Below are positions 26,445-34,890 of a DNA stretch of 64,000 nt, piece by piece (the first letter of the stretch is position 1; every line of letters begins with the position of its first letter). Source of the stretch: an uncultured Nitrosomonadales bacterium. GTDB taxonomy: Bacteria > Pseudomonadota > Gammaproteobacteria > Burkholderiales > Methylophilaceae. The DNA is taken from contig CAJWVO010000007.1 of the NCBI GenBank assembly GCA_913048465.1, positions 1 to 64,000 of the forward strand. Reading direction: 5' to 3'. The translations under genes and the position numbers were made by a program. The notes under the pieces are model-generated. The model did no database searches. It had not been told where the DNA came from and worked only from the letters and a program-made list of their open reading frames with translations.

Positions 26445-27219
26445 TATTCAACAGCCCTGCACCAATCGCATTAAAAGATAAGATCATACTTATAATACAG
26501 AATGACACAAATACCGCATAATGGGGAGCAACTAATAGGTAATCTACACTATCCCTCAACATGGAACCCCATGATGGAAATGGAGCTGAAACTCCTAAGC
26601 CTAAAAATGAAAGTCCTGCTTCAGCAATAATTAAATTCGCAATAGTAAAATTCAGCTCTACGAAAATAGCATTAAGAATATTAGGAAAAATATGTTTTTT
26701 TATAATTCTTAATTTACTGGACCCCATAGAGACTGCTGCTTTTACAAAGTCAGCCTCCTTCAAAGACAAAGTCTGGCTTCTTGCAATCCTTGCAAAACCG
26801 ATCCATGATGAAACTGTTAATGCAAATAAAATACTTAAGAAGCTTGTTTCTAAAAAAGCAGCAACGGCAATTACTAGTAAAATTCCAGGGAATGCCTGGA
26901 TAATTGTAATAACACTCAATAAAAATCTATCCAAACATCCACCATAAAATCCGGCTAAGCAGCCCAAAAATGTTCCAAGAGTAAAAGTGATCAAGGTAGC
27001 CAAAATTACAATTTGAAAAGATGATACGAACCCATTAATTAAGCGAATAAAGATATCTCTTCCAAAGTCATCGTATCCGAACGGCGCATTCCATTGTGGC
27101 GTTTCAAGAATTAACTCAAAATTCATGAGGTAAGGATCCCAGTTAAAAGAAAAATTTAATACCACAAGGATTAAAAAGATAGCTGGAAAAAATAAACTAA
27201 TTTTCATCATTTGGATCAT
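26431..27219 (-). CDS. ABC importer permease, DppC/OppC type
   Basis: Inner-membrane permease of a peptide/nickel-type ABC importer. The 262-residue protein has six likely membrane helices, the N-terminal DppC-like extracytoplasmic loop NAPFGYDDFGRDIF, and the ATPase-coupling EAA loop (EADFVKAAVSMGSSKLRI, about 154-171). It overlaps the DppB-type partner by 4 nt. No cognate ATPase gene lies next to it. Substrate is unknown; the neighbouring L,D-transpeptidase and nagZ hint at murein peptides. Confidence 0.9.
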   Translation of the reverse strand: MIQMMKISLFFPAIFLILVVLNFSFNWDPYLMNFELILETPQWNAPFGYDDFGRDIFIRLINGFVSSFQIVILATLITFTLGTFLGCLAGFYGGCLDRFLLSVITIIQAFPGILLVIAVAAFLETSFLSILFALTVSSWIGFARIARSQTLSLKEADFVKAAVSMGSSKLRIIKKHIFPNILNAIFVELNFTIANLIIAEAGLSFLGLGVSAPFPSWGSMLRDSVDYLLVAPHYAVFVSFCIISMILSFNAIGAGLLNNENK

Positions 27220-28130
27220 CTGATTCTAGGATCTAATTTTCGATAAATAAACTCAAGAATAAAATTTATAGCCACAAAAGTTATTGCAATAAAAAAAATT
27301 GCTGCTTGGGTGATTGGATAGTCTCTTTGATGAATAGAATCAATCAAAATTTTCCCAACTCCGTCCCAACTAAAGATCATCTCAGTTATGATGGCTCCTG
27401 ATAGCAAACCCCCTAGCTGCATGCCAATTGCAGTGACCAATGGAAGGCTAATCAATCTGAAAATATGGATAAAGTAAATTTTTTCAACTCTAAGTCCTTT
27501 CGATCTTGCAGTCGTGATTATGGCATTCTCTTTAAGGTCGTTAGCGCAGTCTAGGGTCATGTTAGCTAGATAGCATAACAAACCCAAGGCAAGGGTTAGT
27601 GATGGTAAGACAATGGATAAATGACTGTCCATACCGCTGACAGGTAACCAATTTAGTTGCATTGAAAAAACAAGAATGAGAATGGGAGCCAAGATAAATG
27701 ATGGTATGGCAATAATAATATTACATATTTTTTTTACTATATTTATGATTTCGTTTTTATTAGTTAAAGAAACAAACAAGCCTAAGGGGATACCAATTAG
27801 TATACTGATAATGACTGCAGTTACAGCGAGTGTGTATGTATTTAAAAGCGCTGGTTTTATGATGTCATTTACTGATGTTCCTTGATGGATAGACAAACCA
27901 AAATCGAACAAAACAAGATTTTTAATTGCTGTTTTTAGCTGATCAAAAAAACCTTGCTCTAAGCCGAGTTGCTGTTTAATTAAAACAACATCAACGGATG
28001 AATTTCCAATACCAGCTAAAATATCGACTGGATCACCAGGAATCAATCTAACTAAGAAAAAAGATAATAAGTAAACAGATAAAACCAAAAGAAAAAAATG
28101 AATCGTTTTTTTTACAAAAAAATTATTCAT
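27216..28130 (-). CDS. ABC importer permease, DppB/OppB type
   Basis: Partner permease of the importer. With the ATG at 28130 it has 304 residues, six likely membrane helices, the family N-terminal loop RLIPGDPVDIL, and the EAA-like coupling loop (ENAIITTARSKGLRVEKIYF). An earlier ATG at 28154 exists but would overlap the L,D-transpeptidase gene by 32 nt; the chosen start overlaps by 8 nt. It is encoded between the L,D-transpeptidase and the DppC-type permease. Confidence 0.9.
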   Translation of the reverse strand: MNNFFVKKTIHFFLLVLSVYLLSFFLVRLIPGDPVDILAGIGNSSVDVVLIKQQLGLEQGFFDQLKTAIKNLVLFDFGLSIHQGTSVNDIIKPALLNTYTLAVTAVIISILIGIPLGLFVSLTNKNEIINIVKKICNIIIAIPSFILAPILILVFSMQLNWLPVSGMDSHLSIVLPSLTLALGLLCYLANMTLDCANDLKENAIITTARSKGLRVEKIYFIHIFRLISLPLVTAIGMQLGGLLSGAIITEMIFSWDGVGKILIDSIHQRDYPITQAAIFFIAITFVAINFILEFIYRKLDPRIR

Positions 28131-28590
28131 TGATAATGACTTCTTCTCCAACATTCACTAAATCAAATAAGTTGATGACGTCTTTATTTTTCATTCTAAT
28201 GCATCCGTGAGATACGGGATGGCCTATATTTTCCTCATCATGAGTGCCGTGAATATAGATAAATCTTTGCATCGTATCCACATTTTTAAGACGATTAAAA
28301 CCAATCTCTGTGCCAGATAACCATAAAATTCTTGAAAGAATGAGGTCCTCAGAGTCTATTTTGGCACCGGGATCCCATAGCTCTCCCTTCCATCGTCGCG
28401 CTTGAAAAATGGCATGCATTGGATAACCTGCTCCAATCTTTGCTCGAATGATATGGCTACCAAGCGGAGTGCAATTGCTATTTTTTACCTGACCTACACC
28501 CTTTTTTGCTGAGGATATCGGATATCTCGAAATAATTTCTTTATCTCTAAGAAGTGTTAATGTTTGTGTTTTAATTGATACCTCAATCAT
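28123..28590 (-). CDS. L,D-transpeptidase (YkuD domain), no signal peptide
   Basis: Small YkuD-fold protein expected to cross-link or cleave murein peptides through an active-site cysteine. With the ATG at 28590 it has 155 residues and is almost only the catalytic domain. The motif HGTHDE followed by SHGCIRM carries the catalytic His/Cys. No N-terminal hydrophobic signal or lipobox is visible, so it may stay in the cytosol or leave by another route. It overlaps the solute-binding protein gene by 8 nt and the permease gene by 8 nt, which ties it to the importer. Confidence 0.88.
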   Translation of the reverse strand: MIEVSIKTQTLTLLRDKEIISRYPISSAKKGVGQVKNSNCTPLGSHIIRAKIGAGYPMHAIFQARRWKGELWDPGAKIDSEDLILSRILWLSGTEIGFNRLKNVDTMQRFIYIHGTHDEENIGHPVSHGCIRMKNKDVINLFDLVNVGEEVIINE

Positions 28591-30016
28591 GGCAAAACCT
28601 AACATCATAAAGACCTAGCCAACTACCATCTTCTGTTAATTGATAATCGCAAATACTGTCAAGAGAAGCCATAAAATTTCCTTCATACCATAATGGGTAA
28701 ATAAGCACATTTTGATGAATGTACTCTAATGTGCCAGCCCAATTTTTTTTATCATAACTTTCTTTTATTAAATTATCGATCATTTCATCTTGCAATAATC
28801 CCCTGTTTAAACCAAAAGGGGGAATCATGCTGGAATGAAATATTTTTTTGTAAATGTCTGGAGATTTAAGGCCAACCCAAGTCAATGAATACAGTTGAAA
28901 ATCTCCATTCTGAATATCTTTAAAAAAGGTTCCCCAGTCTAAACTTATTATCTTTAAATTAATACCAATGGCTTCTAGTTGTGCTTTAAGGATTGTTGCA
29001 ATTTTTATTCTAAAGGTGTCTGTAGAAGTTTTAAACTCAAGTATTAAAGGGAGTTTATAACCAGCATCGATTAATAAATTTTTACTTAATTGAGGATTAT
29101 ATTCGTATGGGCTTAGGTTTGTAGAAGACCAATGTTTCTGACTTAAAATTTGTGACGCAGCTTGAGTGTCCTGATTAAAAAAGAATTTGATAATTTCTTC
29201 ACGATTTATAGCATGTGCTATTGCTTTTCTCACTGCAGGGTCTTTGAGCAGTTCATGTTGATGATTAAATCCAATATAGGAGACATTGGTACCGGGTGAT
29301 GAAAGCGTCTTGATTTGATGATGTCTTTCTAAATAATTAATAATTGGAAGTGACAAATCATTCTGAAGAAGATCAATTTCTTTGTTAATTAATTTTAAGG
29401 CTCTTACTGATGGGTCTTTGACTTCTGCAAACTTTATCCTCTGTCCATCTTTTCTTAATAAAATCAATGGTTTATTAGAAATTATTTGAAATTTATTTGA
29501 TCCTAGTGATGACTTCGATAAGTCAATATTTAAATCATCTAAATCATAAGGAAGAATTGGTAAACTTAATTTTTCAACAAAGAGAGGGTCAGGCTTCTTC
29601 AGTTTGATTTTAATTATTGAACCATCAAGAGAGATGTGTTGAATGTCTTTTAGATCTTCAAAGTACTTCGATAACGGGTCATGATGATTTTTTTTGATAG
29701 AAAAATATAAATCTTTCAGCACAACCTCTCGTCCGTTTGAAAAATTGCTTGAGTAAGACTTTGCAGTAAAAACAAAGTCAAGATCATTAATATTTTTCCA
29801 AGATACAAATTTTGAAGTTAACTTATATTGCTCATTGTAATTAAAAATTTTTTCATAAACTAAATCAGTAATTTTCTCTGATGCAGCATCTCTCGCATAT
29901 AGAGGATTAATATTTTGTGGGTTTTGTGAAATTCCAAAAATAATCTCTTTTGAAAAAACTGATATTGGGCCTAAGAAAATGATGATTAAGATAAATTTGA
30001 ATAACTTAATCTTCAT
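28583..30016 (-). CDS. Peptide-type ABC solute-binding protein (SBP family 5)
   Basis: Periplasmic binding protein of the DppA/OppA/MppA/NikA class. With the ATG at 30016 the protein has 477 residues: a Sec signal peptide (about 1-22), then the family-5 fold with ISQNPQNINPLYARDAASE near the mature N-terminus, AIAHAINREEIIKFFF and a C-terminal WLGLYDVRF. The frame extends eight codons upstream, but the hydrophobic signal starts at MKIKLFKF. It overlaps rlmD by 11 nt. The ligand cannot be read from sequence. Confidence 0.9.
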   Translation of the reverse strand: MKIKLFKFILIIIFLGPISVFSKEIIFGISQNPQNINPLYARDAASEKITDLVYEKIFNYNEQYKLTSKFVSWKNINDLDFVFTAKSYSSNFSNGREVVLKDLYFSIKKNHHDPLSKYFEDLKDIQHISLDGSIIKIKLKKPDPLFVEKLSLPILPYDLDDLNIDLSKSSLGSNKFQIISNKPLILLRKDGQRIKFAEVKDPSVRALKLINKEIDLLQNDLSLPIINYLERHHQIKTLSSPGTNVSYIGFNHQHELLKDPAVRKAIAHAINREEIIKFFFNQDTQAASQILSQKHWSSTNLSPYEYNPQLSKNLLIDAGYKLPLILEFKTSTDTFRIKIATILKAQLEAIGINLKIISLDWGTFFKDIQNGDFQLYSLTWVGLKSPDIYKKIFHSSMIPPFGLNRGLLQDEMIDNLIKESYDKKNWAGTLEYIHQNVLIYPLWYEGNFMASLDSICDYQLTEDGSWLGLYDVRFCHD

Positions 30017-31319
30017 ACGTGAATAATGAAATTGATTCAATATGAGAAGTATGAGGAAACATATTTAGTATGCCTGCAGATTGATACTTATACCCTTTCT
30101 CATTCACAAGGATATTTGCATCCCTGGCTAAAGTTGCAGGATTACATGAAACATAAACAATCGTTTCTGGGAGCACCGTATCTTTTGATATTAACTCTAA
30201 TAATTGCATTGCTCCATCTCGAGGGGGGTCCAACAACCATTTGTTTTTATTTTTGAGAGAGTTAACAAAATCAACATCGACTTCAAATAAATTACTATAT
30301 TGAAATGAGACATTATTTAGATGATTTAAGTCAGCATTTTTCTGACCTAAATTGACAAGATCTTCACTTCCCTCAATACCGATTACGGAGTGAGCGTATT
30401 TAGCAATTGGTAGAGTAAAGTTCCCAAGGCCCGAGAAAAAATCTACAACCTCATCTTGAGGATTTAGGTTTAGCAATTCTAGTGCTTTGTCAATCATGAG
30501 CTGATTAATGTATGGATTTATTTGAATGAACCCAGAAGGATTAAACTCTAGATTTAGTTCATACTTAGCAATTGGGTATGAGATTATTTCAGAATCCCTT
30601 TCTGGAAATAAAGGCTTCACTGTCTCCGGTCCTTTGCTTTGCGTCCATATCTCGATATTTCTTGCATTTGAAAATTCACTTAGTTTTTTTATATCTTCAA
30701 TAGACAGCGGGTCTAATATTCGAAAGATAAAAATATCCCTATCACCATTGGATGCGTATTCTATTTGAGGCATTCTGTTATAAATACTCAAATTTTTAAT
30801 CAAGGATTTTATCTCTCCTAGGCAGGATGAAATTCTGCCTGGCAACACCTCACAAGAATCCATGTCTGTTAAAAAATGAGTTAATCGTTCATTAAATCCT
30901 ACTAACACCTTATCCTTCTTATCAACATATTTAGCTCGTAATCTTGCTTTGTGTCGATACTCAGAAAATTCAAGGAAGATAGGCTCTATTTGACTCTCTG
31001 GAACAACTTTTCCAATATGCTTTAATGTTTGAAAAAAAGCATTATTTTTTAATTCAATTTGCGATGAATGTTTAAAATGTTGCATTGAGCAGCCGCCACA
31101 TACATTGTAATGAGGGCAGCTTGGATCAGCTCGGACTGGGGATGGATTTTCAATATGAGTTGCAATCCCAAAAAAGATATTTTTCTTTTTTTTTAAAATT
31201 TTGTACTCAACTTTTTCATCAATCAGGGCATTATGAATAAAAAAAGTTTTTTCATCCTTTTTTGCTACTCCTCTTCCTTCGTGATCAATATCAACGATGT
31301 GAAGTAAATCATTGCTCAT
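30006..31319 (-). CDS. rlmD: 23S rRNA (uracil-1939-C5)-methyltransferase RlmD
   Basis: SAM-dependent methyltransferase making m5U1939 in 23S rRNA (RumA family). The 437-residue protein has an N-terminal TRAM domain, [4Fe-4S] ligands in CPHYNVCGGC with a fourth Cys in MDSCEVL, the SAM-binding VVDFFSGLGNFTLPIA, and the catalytic Cys in VYVSCNPATLARD. The cluster ligands are complete. It overlaps the exonuclease gene by 11 nt upstream and the binding-protein gene by 11 nt downstream, so it may be co-transcribed with the importer. Confidence 0.95.
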   Translation of the reverse strand: MSNDLLHIVDIDHEGRGVAKKDEKTFFIHNALIDEKVEYKILKKKKNIFFGIATHIENPSPVRADPSCPHYNVCGGCSMQHFKHSSQIELKNNAFFQTLKHIGKVVPESQIEPIFLEFSEYRHKARLRAKYVDKKDKVLVGFNERLTHFLTDMDSCEVLPGRISSCLGEIKSLIKNLSIYNRMPQIEYASNGDRDIFIFRILDPLSIEDIKKLSEFSNARNIEIWTQSKGPETVKPLFPERDSEIISYPIAKYELNLEFNPSGFIQINPYINQLMIDKALELLNLNPQDEVVDFFSGLGNFTLPIAKYAHSVIGIEGSEDLVNLGQKNADLNHLNNVSFQYSNLFEVDVDFVNSLKNKNKWLLDPPRDGAMQLLELISKDTVLPETIVYVSCNPATLARDANILVNEKGYKYQSAGILNMFPHTSHIESISLFTYED

Positions 31320-32100
31320 ATTTTTCCCATGCCGTTAAGAATTCATTCCAGTGCAGTAAACTCGATGAAGATAACTTACTCTTAACTTTTAATACTTCAG
31401 CATCATACTCTTCATCAGTAAGCTGATTTTTTAGGTAAATTAGTCGAAGATAAACAAGATAAGTATTTAAGACATCTGTTTCACAATAATTCCTTATTGC
31501 TTCAATTTTACCGTCTTGAAAATTTTGATACACATCACCGCCATCCATATCCAACTTTCCAGGAAATCCGCATAACTTTGCAATATGGTTTAGCGAAGCG
31601 TTAGCGCGTCCGCCATAGAGTGCTAAAAAATCCATCACATCTGTGTGTCGCGAATGATATCGGCTAATGAAATTATTGTACTTAAAGTCATGATTATTAT
31701 CTCCCTGGTCCATATAAACCCCGCCATTGATTTGGAGAGCTAATGCACGATAATTAATAACGGGAAGATCAAAACCTGTTCCGTTCCAGCTAACCAATGT
31801 GGGAATAAATTTATTAATTCCGTCCATAAATCGTTGTATTAACTCCTTCTCAGAGCTATCAGAATTTCCAATAGACCAAATCTCAAGCTCGTCACCTCTT
31901 TTTAAAACACATGAAATAGCGACAATTTTTTGAAATTGATGTGGGAGAAAATCAGATCCTTTTTTTTGCCTATAATAATAATTTGCAATAGAAACCACCT
32001 CTAAATCACTATAGCGATCGGAAATGTTCAAGGTTCTCCTTAAGCCATCAACGTCAGGAATGGTTTCTGTATCGAAAACAAGGGTGGTGGGTAAAATCAT
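31309..32100 (-). CDS. Predicted 3'-5' exonuclease, DEDDy / PolB-like family
   Basis: 263-residue protein of the family annotated as related to the exonuclease domain of DNA polymerase B. The DEDD ligands are recognisable: VFDTETIPD (about 8-16; Asp/Glu), SWNGTGFDLPV (about 98-108), and the C-terminal NYCETDVLNTYLVYLR with Tyr/Asp. The biological substrate is unknown. It overlaps cysM by 4 nt and rlmD by 11 nt. Confidence 0.85.
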   Translation of the reverse strand: MILPTTLVFDTETIPDVDGLRRTLNISDRYSDLEVVSIANYYYRQKKGSDFLPHQFQKIVAISCVLKRGDELEIWSIGNSDSSEKELIQRFMDGINKFIPTLVSWNGTGFDLPVINYRALALQINGGVYMDQGDNNHDFKYNNFISRYHSRHTDVMDFLALYGGRANASLNHIAKLCGFPGKLDMDGGDVYQNFQDGKIEAIRNYCETDVLNTYLVYLRLIYLKNQLTDEEYDAEVLKVKSKLSSSSLLHWNEFLTAWEKYEQ

Positions 32101-32996
32101 TCGCTAGGGAATAAACCAGTAGATAAATATCGGTCGCCTCGATCGCATGCGATAGAGACGATGTTAGCTTCAGGGTTTTCTTTGGCTAACTTCATCGCAA
32201 CAAACAAAGCACCTCCAGTAGATGCGCCCGAAAAAACACCCTCAATTTTCGCTAAATCTCTCGCTGTTTCTTCTGCTTCTTGTTGGGTTACATATCTAAT
32301 TTCATCGATATTTTCATTTGTAAAGATTTTTGGAACATATTCTATTGGCCATTTTCGTATTCCTGGGATTTGCGAACCTTCCTCAGGCTGTACGCCAATA
32401 ATTTGAATACCCTGGTTTTGCTCTTTTAGATACCTTGAAGTTCCAACAATTGTGCCTGTAGTTCCCATGCTGGAAACAAAGTGGGTGATTTTTTTCTGAG
32501 TTGCATTCCATATTTCAGGCCCTGTTCCCTCATAATGTGCCAAAGGATTGTCTGGATTGGCAAACTGATCAAGAATAATTCCCATGCCTTCACTTTGCAT
32601 CTTTTCGGCTGTATCTCTAGCCAATTCCATACTGCCTTCCTGGCTTGTAAGGACTAGTTTTGCCCCGAAGGCTTGCATCGTTTGACGACGCTCTACAGAT
32701 TGATTTTCAGGCATTATAAGGATCATTTTATAACCCATAACTGCCGACGCCATTGCTAGAGCTATACCGGTATTACCTGAAGTTGCCTCAATGAGTGTGT
32801 CACCGGGTTTAATTTTTCCTTTTTCTTGAGCTCTCTTAATCATTGAAAGAGCTGGTCTATCTTTTACCGAACCTGCGGGATTATTACCTTCAAGCTTTAA
32901 AAAAACATTGCCATCCGAAGGTGAAACCATTCTTTTAAGCTTAACCAAGGGCGTATTACCTACATAGTTCTCTACATACATATCATTTAAAGACAC
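32097..32996 (-). CDS. cysM: Cysteine synthase B (O-acetylserine sulfhydrylase CysM)
   Basis: PLP-dependent synthesis of cysteine from O-acetylserine, with thiosulfate use typical of the B-type. The 299-residue protein has VGNTPLVKLKRM, the PLP lysine in GSVKDRPAL (about 42-50), EATSGNTGIALA (about 65-76) and the C-terminal SGASTGGAL. The start is GTG at 32996, with AGGA 9 nt upstream and the dsbB stop just before it; an ATG five codons in has no ribosome site. It follows dsbB and works downstream of CysE (16977). Confidence 0.94.
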   Translation of the reverse strand: MSLNDMYVENYVGNTPLVKLKRMVSPSDGNVFLKLEGNNPAGSVKDRPALSMIKRAQEKGKIKPGDTLIEATSGNTGIALAMASAVMGYKMILIMPENQSVERRQTMQAFGAKLVLTSQEGSMELARDTAEKMQSEGMGIILDQFANPDNPLAHYEGTGPEIWNATQKKITHFVSSMGTTGTIVGTSRYLKEQNQGIQIIGVQPEEGSQIPGIRKWPIEYVPKIFTNENIDEIRYVTQQEAEETARDLAKIEGVFSGASTGGALFVAMKLAKENPEANIVSIACDRGDRYLSTGLFPSE

Positions 32997-32997
32997 G

Positions 32998-33474
32998 TTA
33001 ATTATTCCTAAAGTTAAATATTGATAAAATTGCGAAGATCAAAAACCATATGGCAGACCATTCAGGTATCGTCAAATTTAGAAGAGTCCAATCGATCTCA
33101 GAGCAGTCACCAGTTCCTCTAAATACTAGCTCGAAAACTTGCTGCAGAGGAAAATTGTCAAACATATATTCAAGATCAATGCCGCATTCAGCAGGAATTT
33201 CAATAATTTTTTTTTGTATTAATACATGCCTTATCGCAAAAACAATACCAACAATATTTATTGATAGAAGAGATATCAGCTCAATGACTTTATTCAGAGG
33301 CCTAAAAGCAAAGAATAAGAAAAGCACACCAGAGATCAGAAAAATAACACGTTGTGTTATGCATAGCGGACAAGGTTCAAGTTGATATAAATGTTGAATT
33401 GCTACACTGAATACTACCAATAGTATGGCAGCAACGCCTGAAACAAGTTTTATATGTTGGGTAAAGTTCTTCAT
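32998..33474 (-). CDS. dsbB: Disulfide bond oxidoreductase DsbB
   Basis: Inner-membrane protein that reoxidises periplasmic DsbA and passes electrons to quinones. With the ATG at 33474 it has 158 residues and four membrane helices. The first cysteine pair is in EPCPLC (about 34-37) and the second pair is in AECGIDLEY and GTGDCSE (about 97 and 125), all four present. A TTG two codons upstream is possible but less likely. The partner dsbA is not in the window. It heads the dsbB-cysM-exonuclease-rlmD run and is divergent from xseA. Confidence 0.92.
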   Translation of the reverse strand: MKNFTQHIKLVSGVAAILLVVFSVAIQHLYQLEPCPLCITQRVIFLISGVLFLFFAFRPLNKVIELISLLSINIVGIVFAIRHVLIQKKIIEIPAECGIDLEYMFDNFPLQQVFELVFRGTGDCSEIDWTLLNLTIPEWSAIWFLIFAILSIFNFRNN

Positions 33475-33540
33475 AGACAATAATGCATTATAATTTGTAT
33501 AAGTGTATTCTACGATAAACCATTCAATAATAAAAAAATT

Positions 33541-34890
33541 GTGTCTTCAAATAATCATACAAATCTGGTTGACGCTGAAAAAGTTTTTGAAATTTCAGAA
33601 ATTAATCGAATTGTAAAAAATATCCTGTTGAGCCATCTTGAAAAAGTTTGGATAGGGGGTGAAGTATCTAATTTTGTTGAAGCCAGTTCCGGTCATTGGT
33701 ATTTTTCACTGAAAGATTCATCCGCTCAAATTAGATGCACCATGTTCAAAGGGTACAACCATCTCTCCTCGATTACGCCAAAAAATGGTGATCAGATCGA
33801 GGCCTTTGGTGCCATTTCATTGTATGAGGCCAGGGGTGATTATCAAATTAATATCGAACAAGTTCGAGAAAAAGGAACAGGTAATCTTTTTGAAAAGTTT
33901 CTACAATTAAAAGATAAATTAGAAAAACTTGGTTTATTTAATGAGGAAAATAAGTTACCAATTCCGGCTTATCCAAAAAACATTGGCATCATCACTTCTG
34001 CATCAGGAGCAGCATTAAGAGATGTCTTATCAGTATTAAATAAACAACAAAATTACAATCAAATAGTTATTTATCCTTCAGCTGTTCAAGGAAAAGAAGC
34101 TGCCGATGAAATATCTAAAGCTATTAGCATTGCAAACGCACAAAAAATGGTTGATGTATTAATACTGTGCAGAGGGGGTGGCTCAATTGAAGACCTTTGG
34201 TCCTTTAATGAAGAAAAAGTAGTTCATGCAATTGCTCAATCTAAACTTCCCATAATATCCGGAGTTGGTCACGAAACAGATTTTACCTTGACTGATTTTG
34301 TTGCTGATATGCGCGCACCGACTCCCACAGCTGCTGCATCAGTTATACATGAAAAGCTCAACAAGCTTGATGAATATTTTGAATATTACCTCTCTAATCT
34401 TCAAAAAAATATCTCTAATTTATTAAAAAATAAAAATCAAGAGCTAGACTTTCTGGAAAAAAGAATGGTCTCGCCAAAAGACAAACTTAAACGTTCTCAA
34501 GAATTTATTGATAGTCTAAGAAAACAATTCACCACCATAATAAAAAATCAATTTTTTAACGCCGGAAAAGAAATCGATATCCTTCGCAAAAGACTATTAG
34601 CGCCTCAGGAAAAAATAAAACGGGCAGAAGACAGAATCAAAAATGCTAAAAAAGATTTATACCTCACTGCTTTAAGAAGTATCAATGAACAACAATCTAA
34701 AATAAATTTTATCGATGAAAAATTAAATATTCTAAATCCAAGAAATATTTTAGCTAAGGGGTATTCAATTGTTTATAATGGGTCTGACGTTGTAAAAGAC
34801 TCTAATAAAGTAGAATTAAATGACACTCTCGATATTCAATTACATTCAGGAACTTTACTTGTTCAAGTAAAGAATAACAAGAAACATTGA
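33541..34890 (+). CDS. xseA: Exodeoxyribonuclease VII large subunit XseA
   Basis: Catalytic subunit of ExoVII, which degrades single-stranded DNA. The 449-residue protein has an N-terminal OB-fold (about 15-110; VWIGGEVSNFVEASSGHWYF), the catalytic core with RGGGSIEDLWSFNEE and SGVGHETDFTLTDFVAD (about 240-256) and APTPTAAA, then a long coiled coil (about 275-400). It starts with GTG at 33541. The small subunit xseB is not in the window. Its stop overlaps the kup start (TTGA). Confidence 0.95.
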   Translation: MSSNNHTNLVDAEKVFEISEINRIVKNILLSHLEKVWIGGEVSNFVEASSGHWYFSLKDSSAQIRCTMFKGYNHLSSITPKNGDQIEAFGAISLYEARGDYQINIEQVREKGTGNLFEKFLQLKDKLEKLGLFNEENKLPIPAYPKNIGIITSASGAALRDVLSVLNKQQNYNQIVIYPSAVQGKEAADEISKAISIANAQKMVDVLILCRGGGSIEDLWSFNEEKVVHAIAQSKLPIISGVGHETDFTLTDFVADMRAPTPTAAASVIHEKLNKLDEYFEYYLSNLQKNISNLLKNKNQELDFLEKRMVSPKDKLKRSQEFIDSLRKQFTTIIKNQFFNAGKEIDILRKRLLAPQEKIKRAEDRIKNAKKDLYLTALRSINEQQSKINFIDEKLNILNPRNILAKGYSIVYNGSDVVKDSNKVELNDTLDIQLHSGTLLVQVKNNKKH

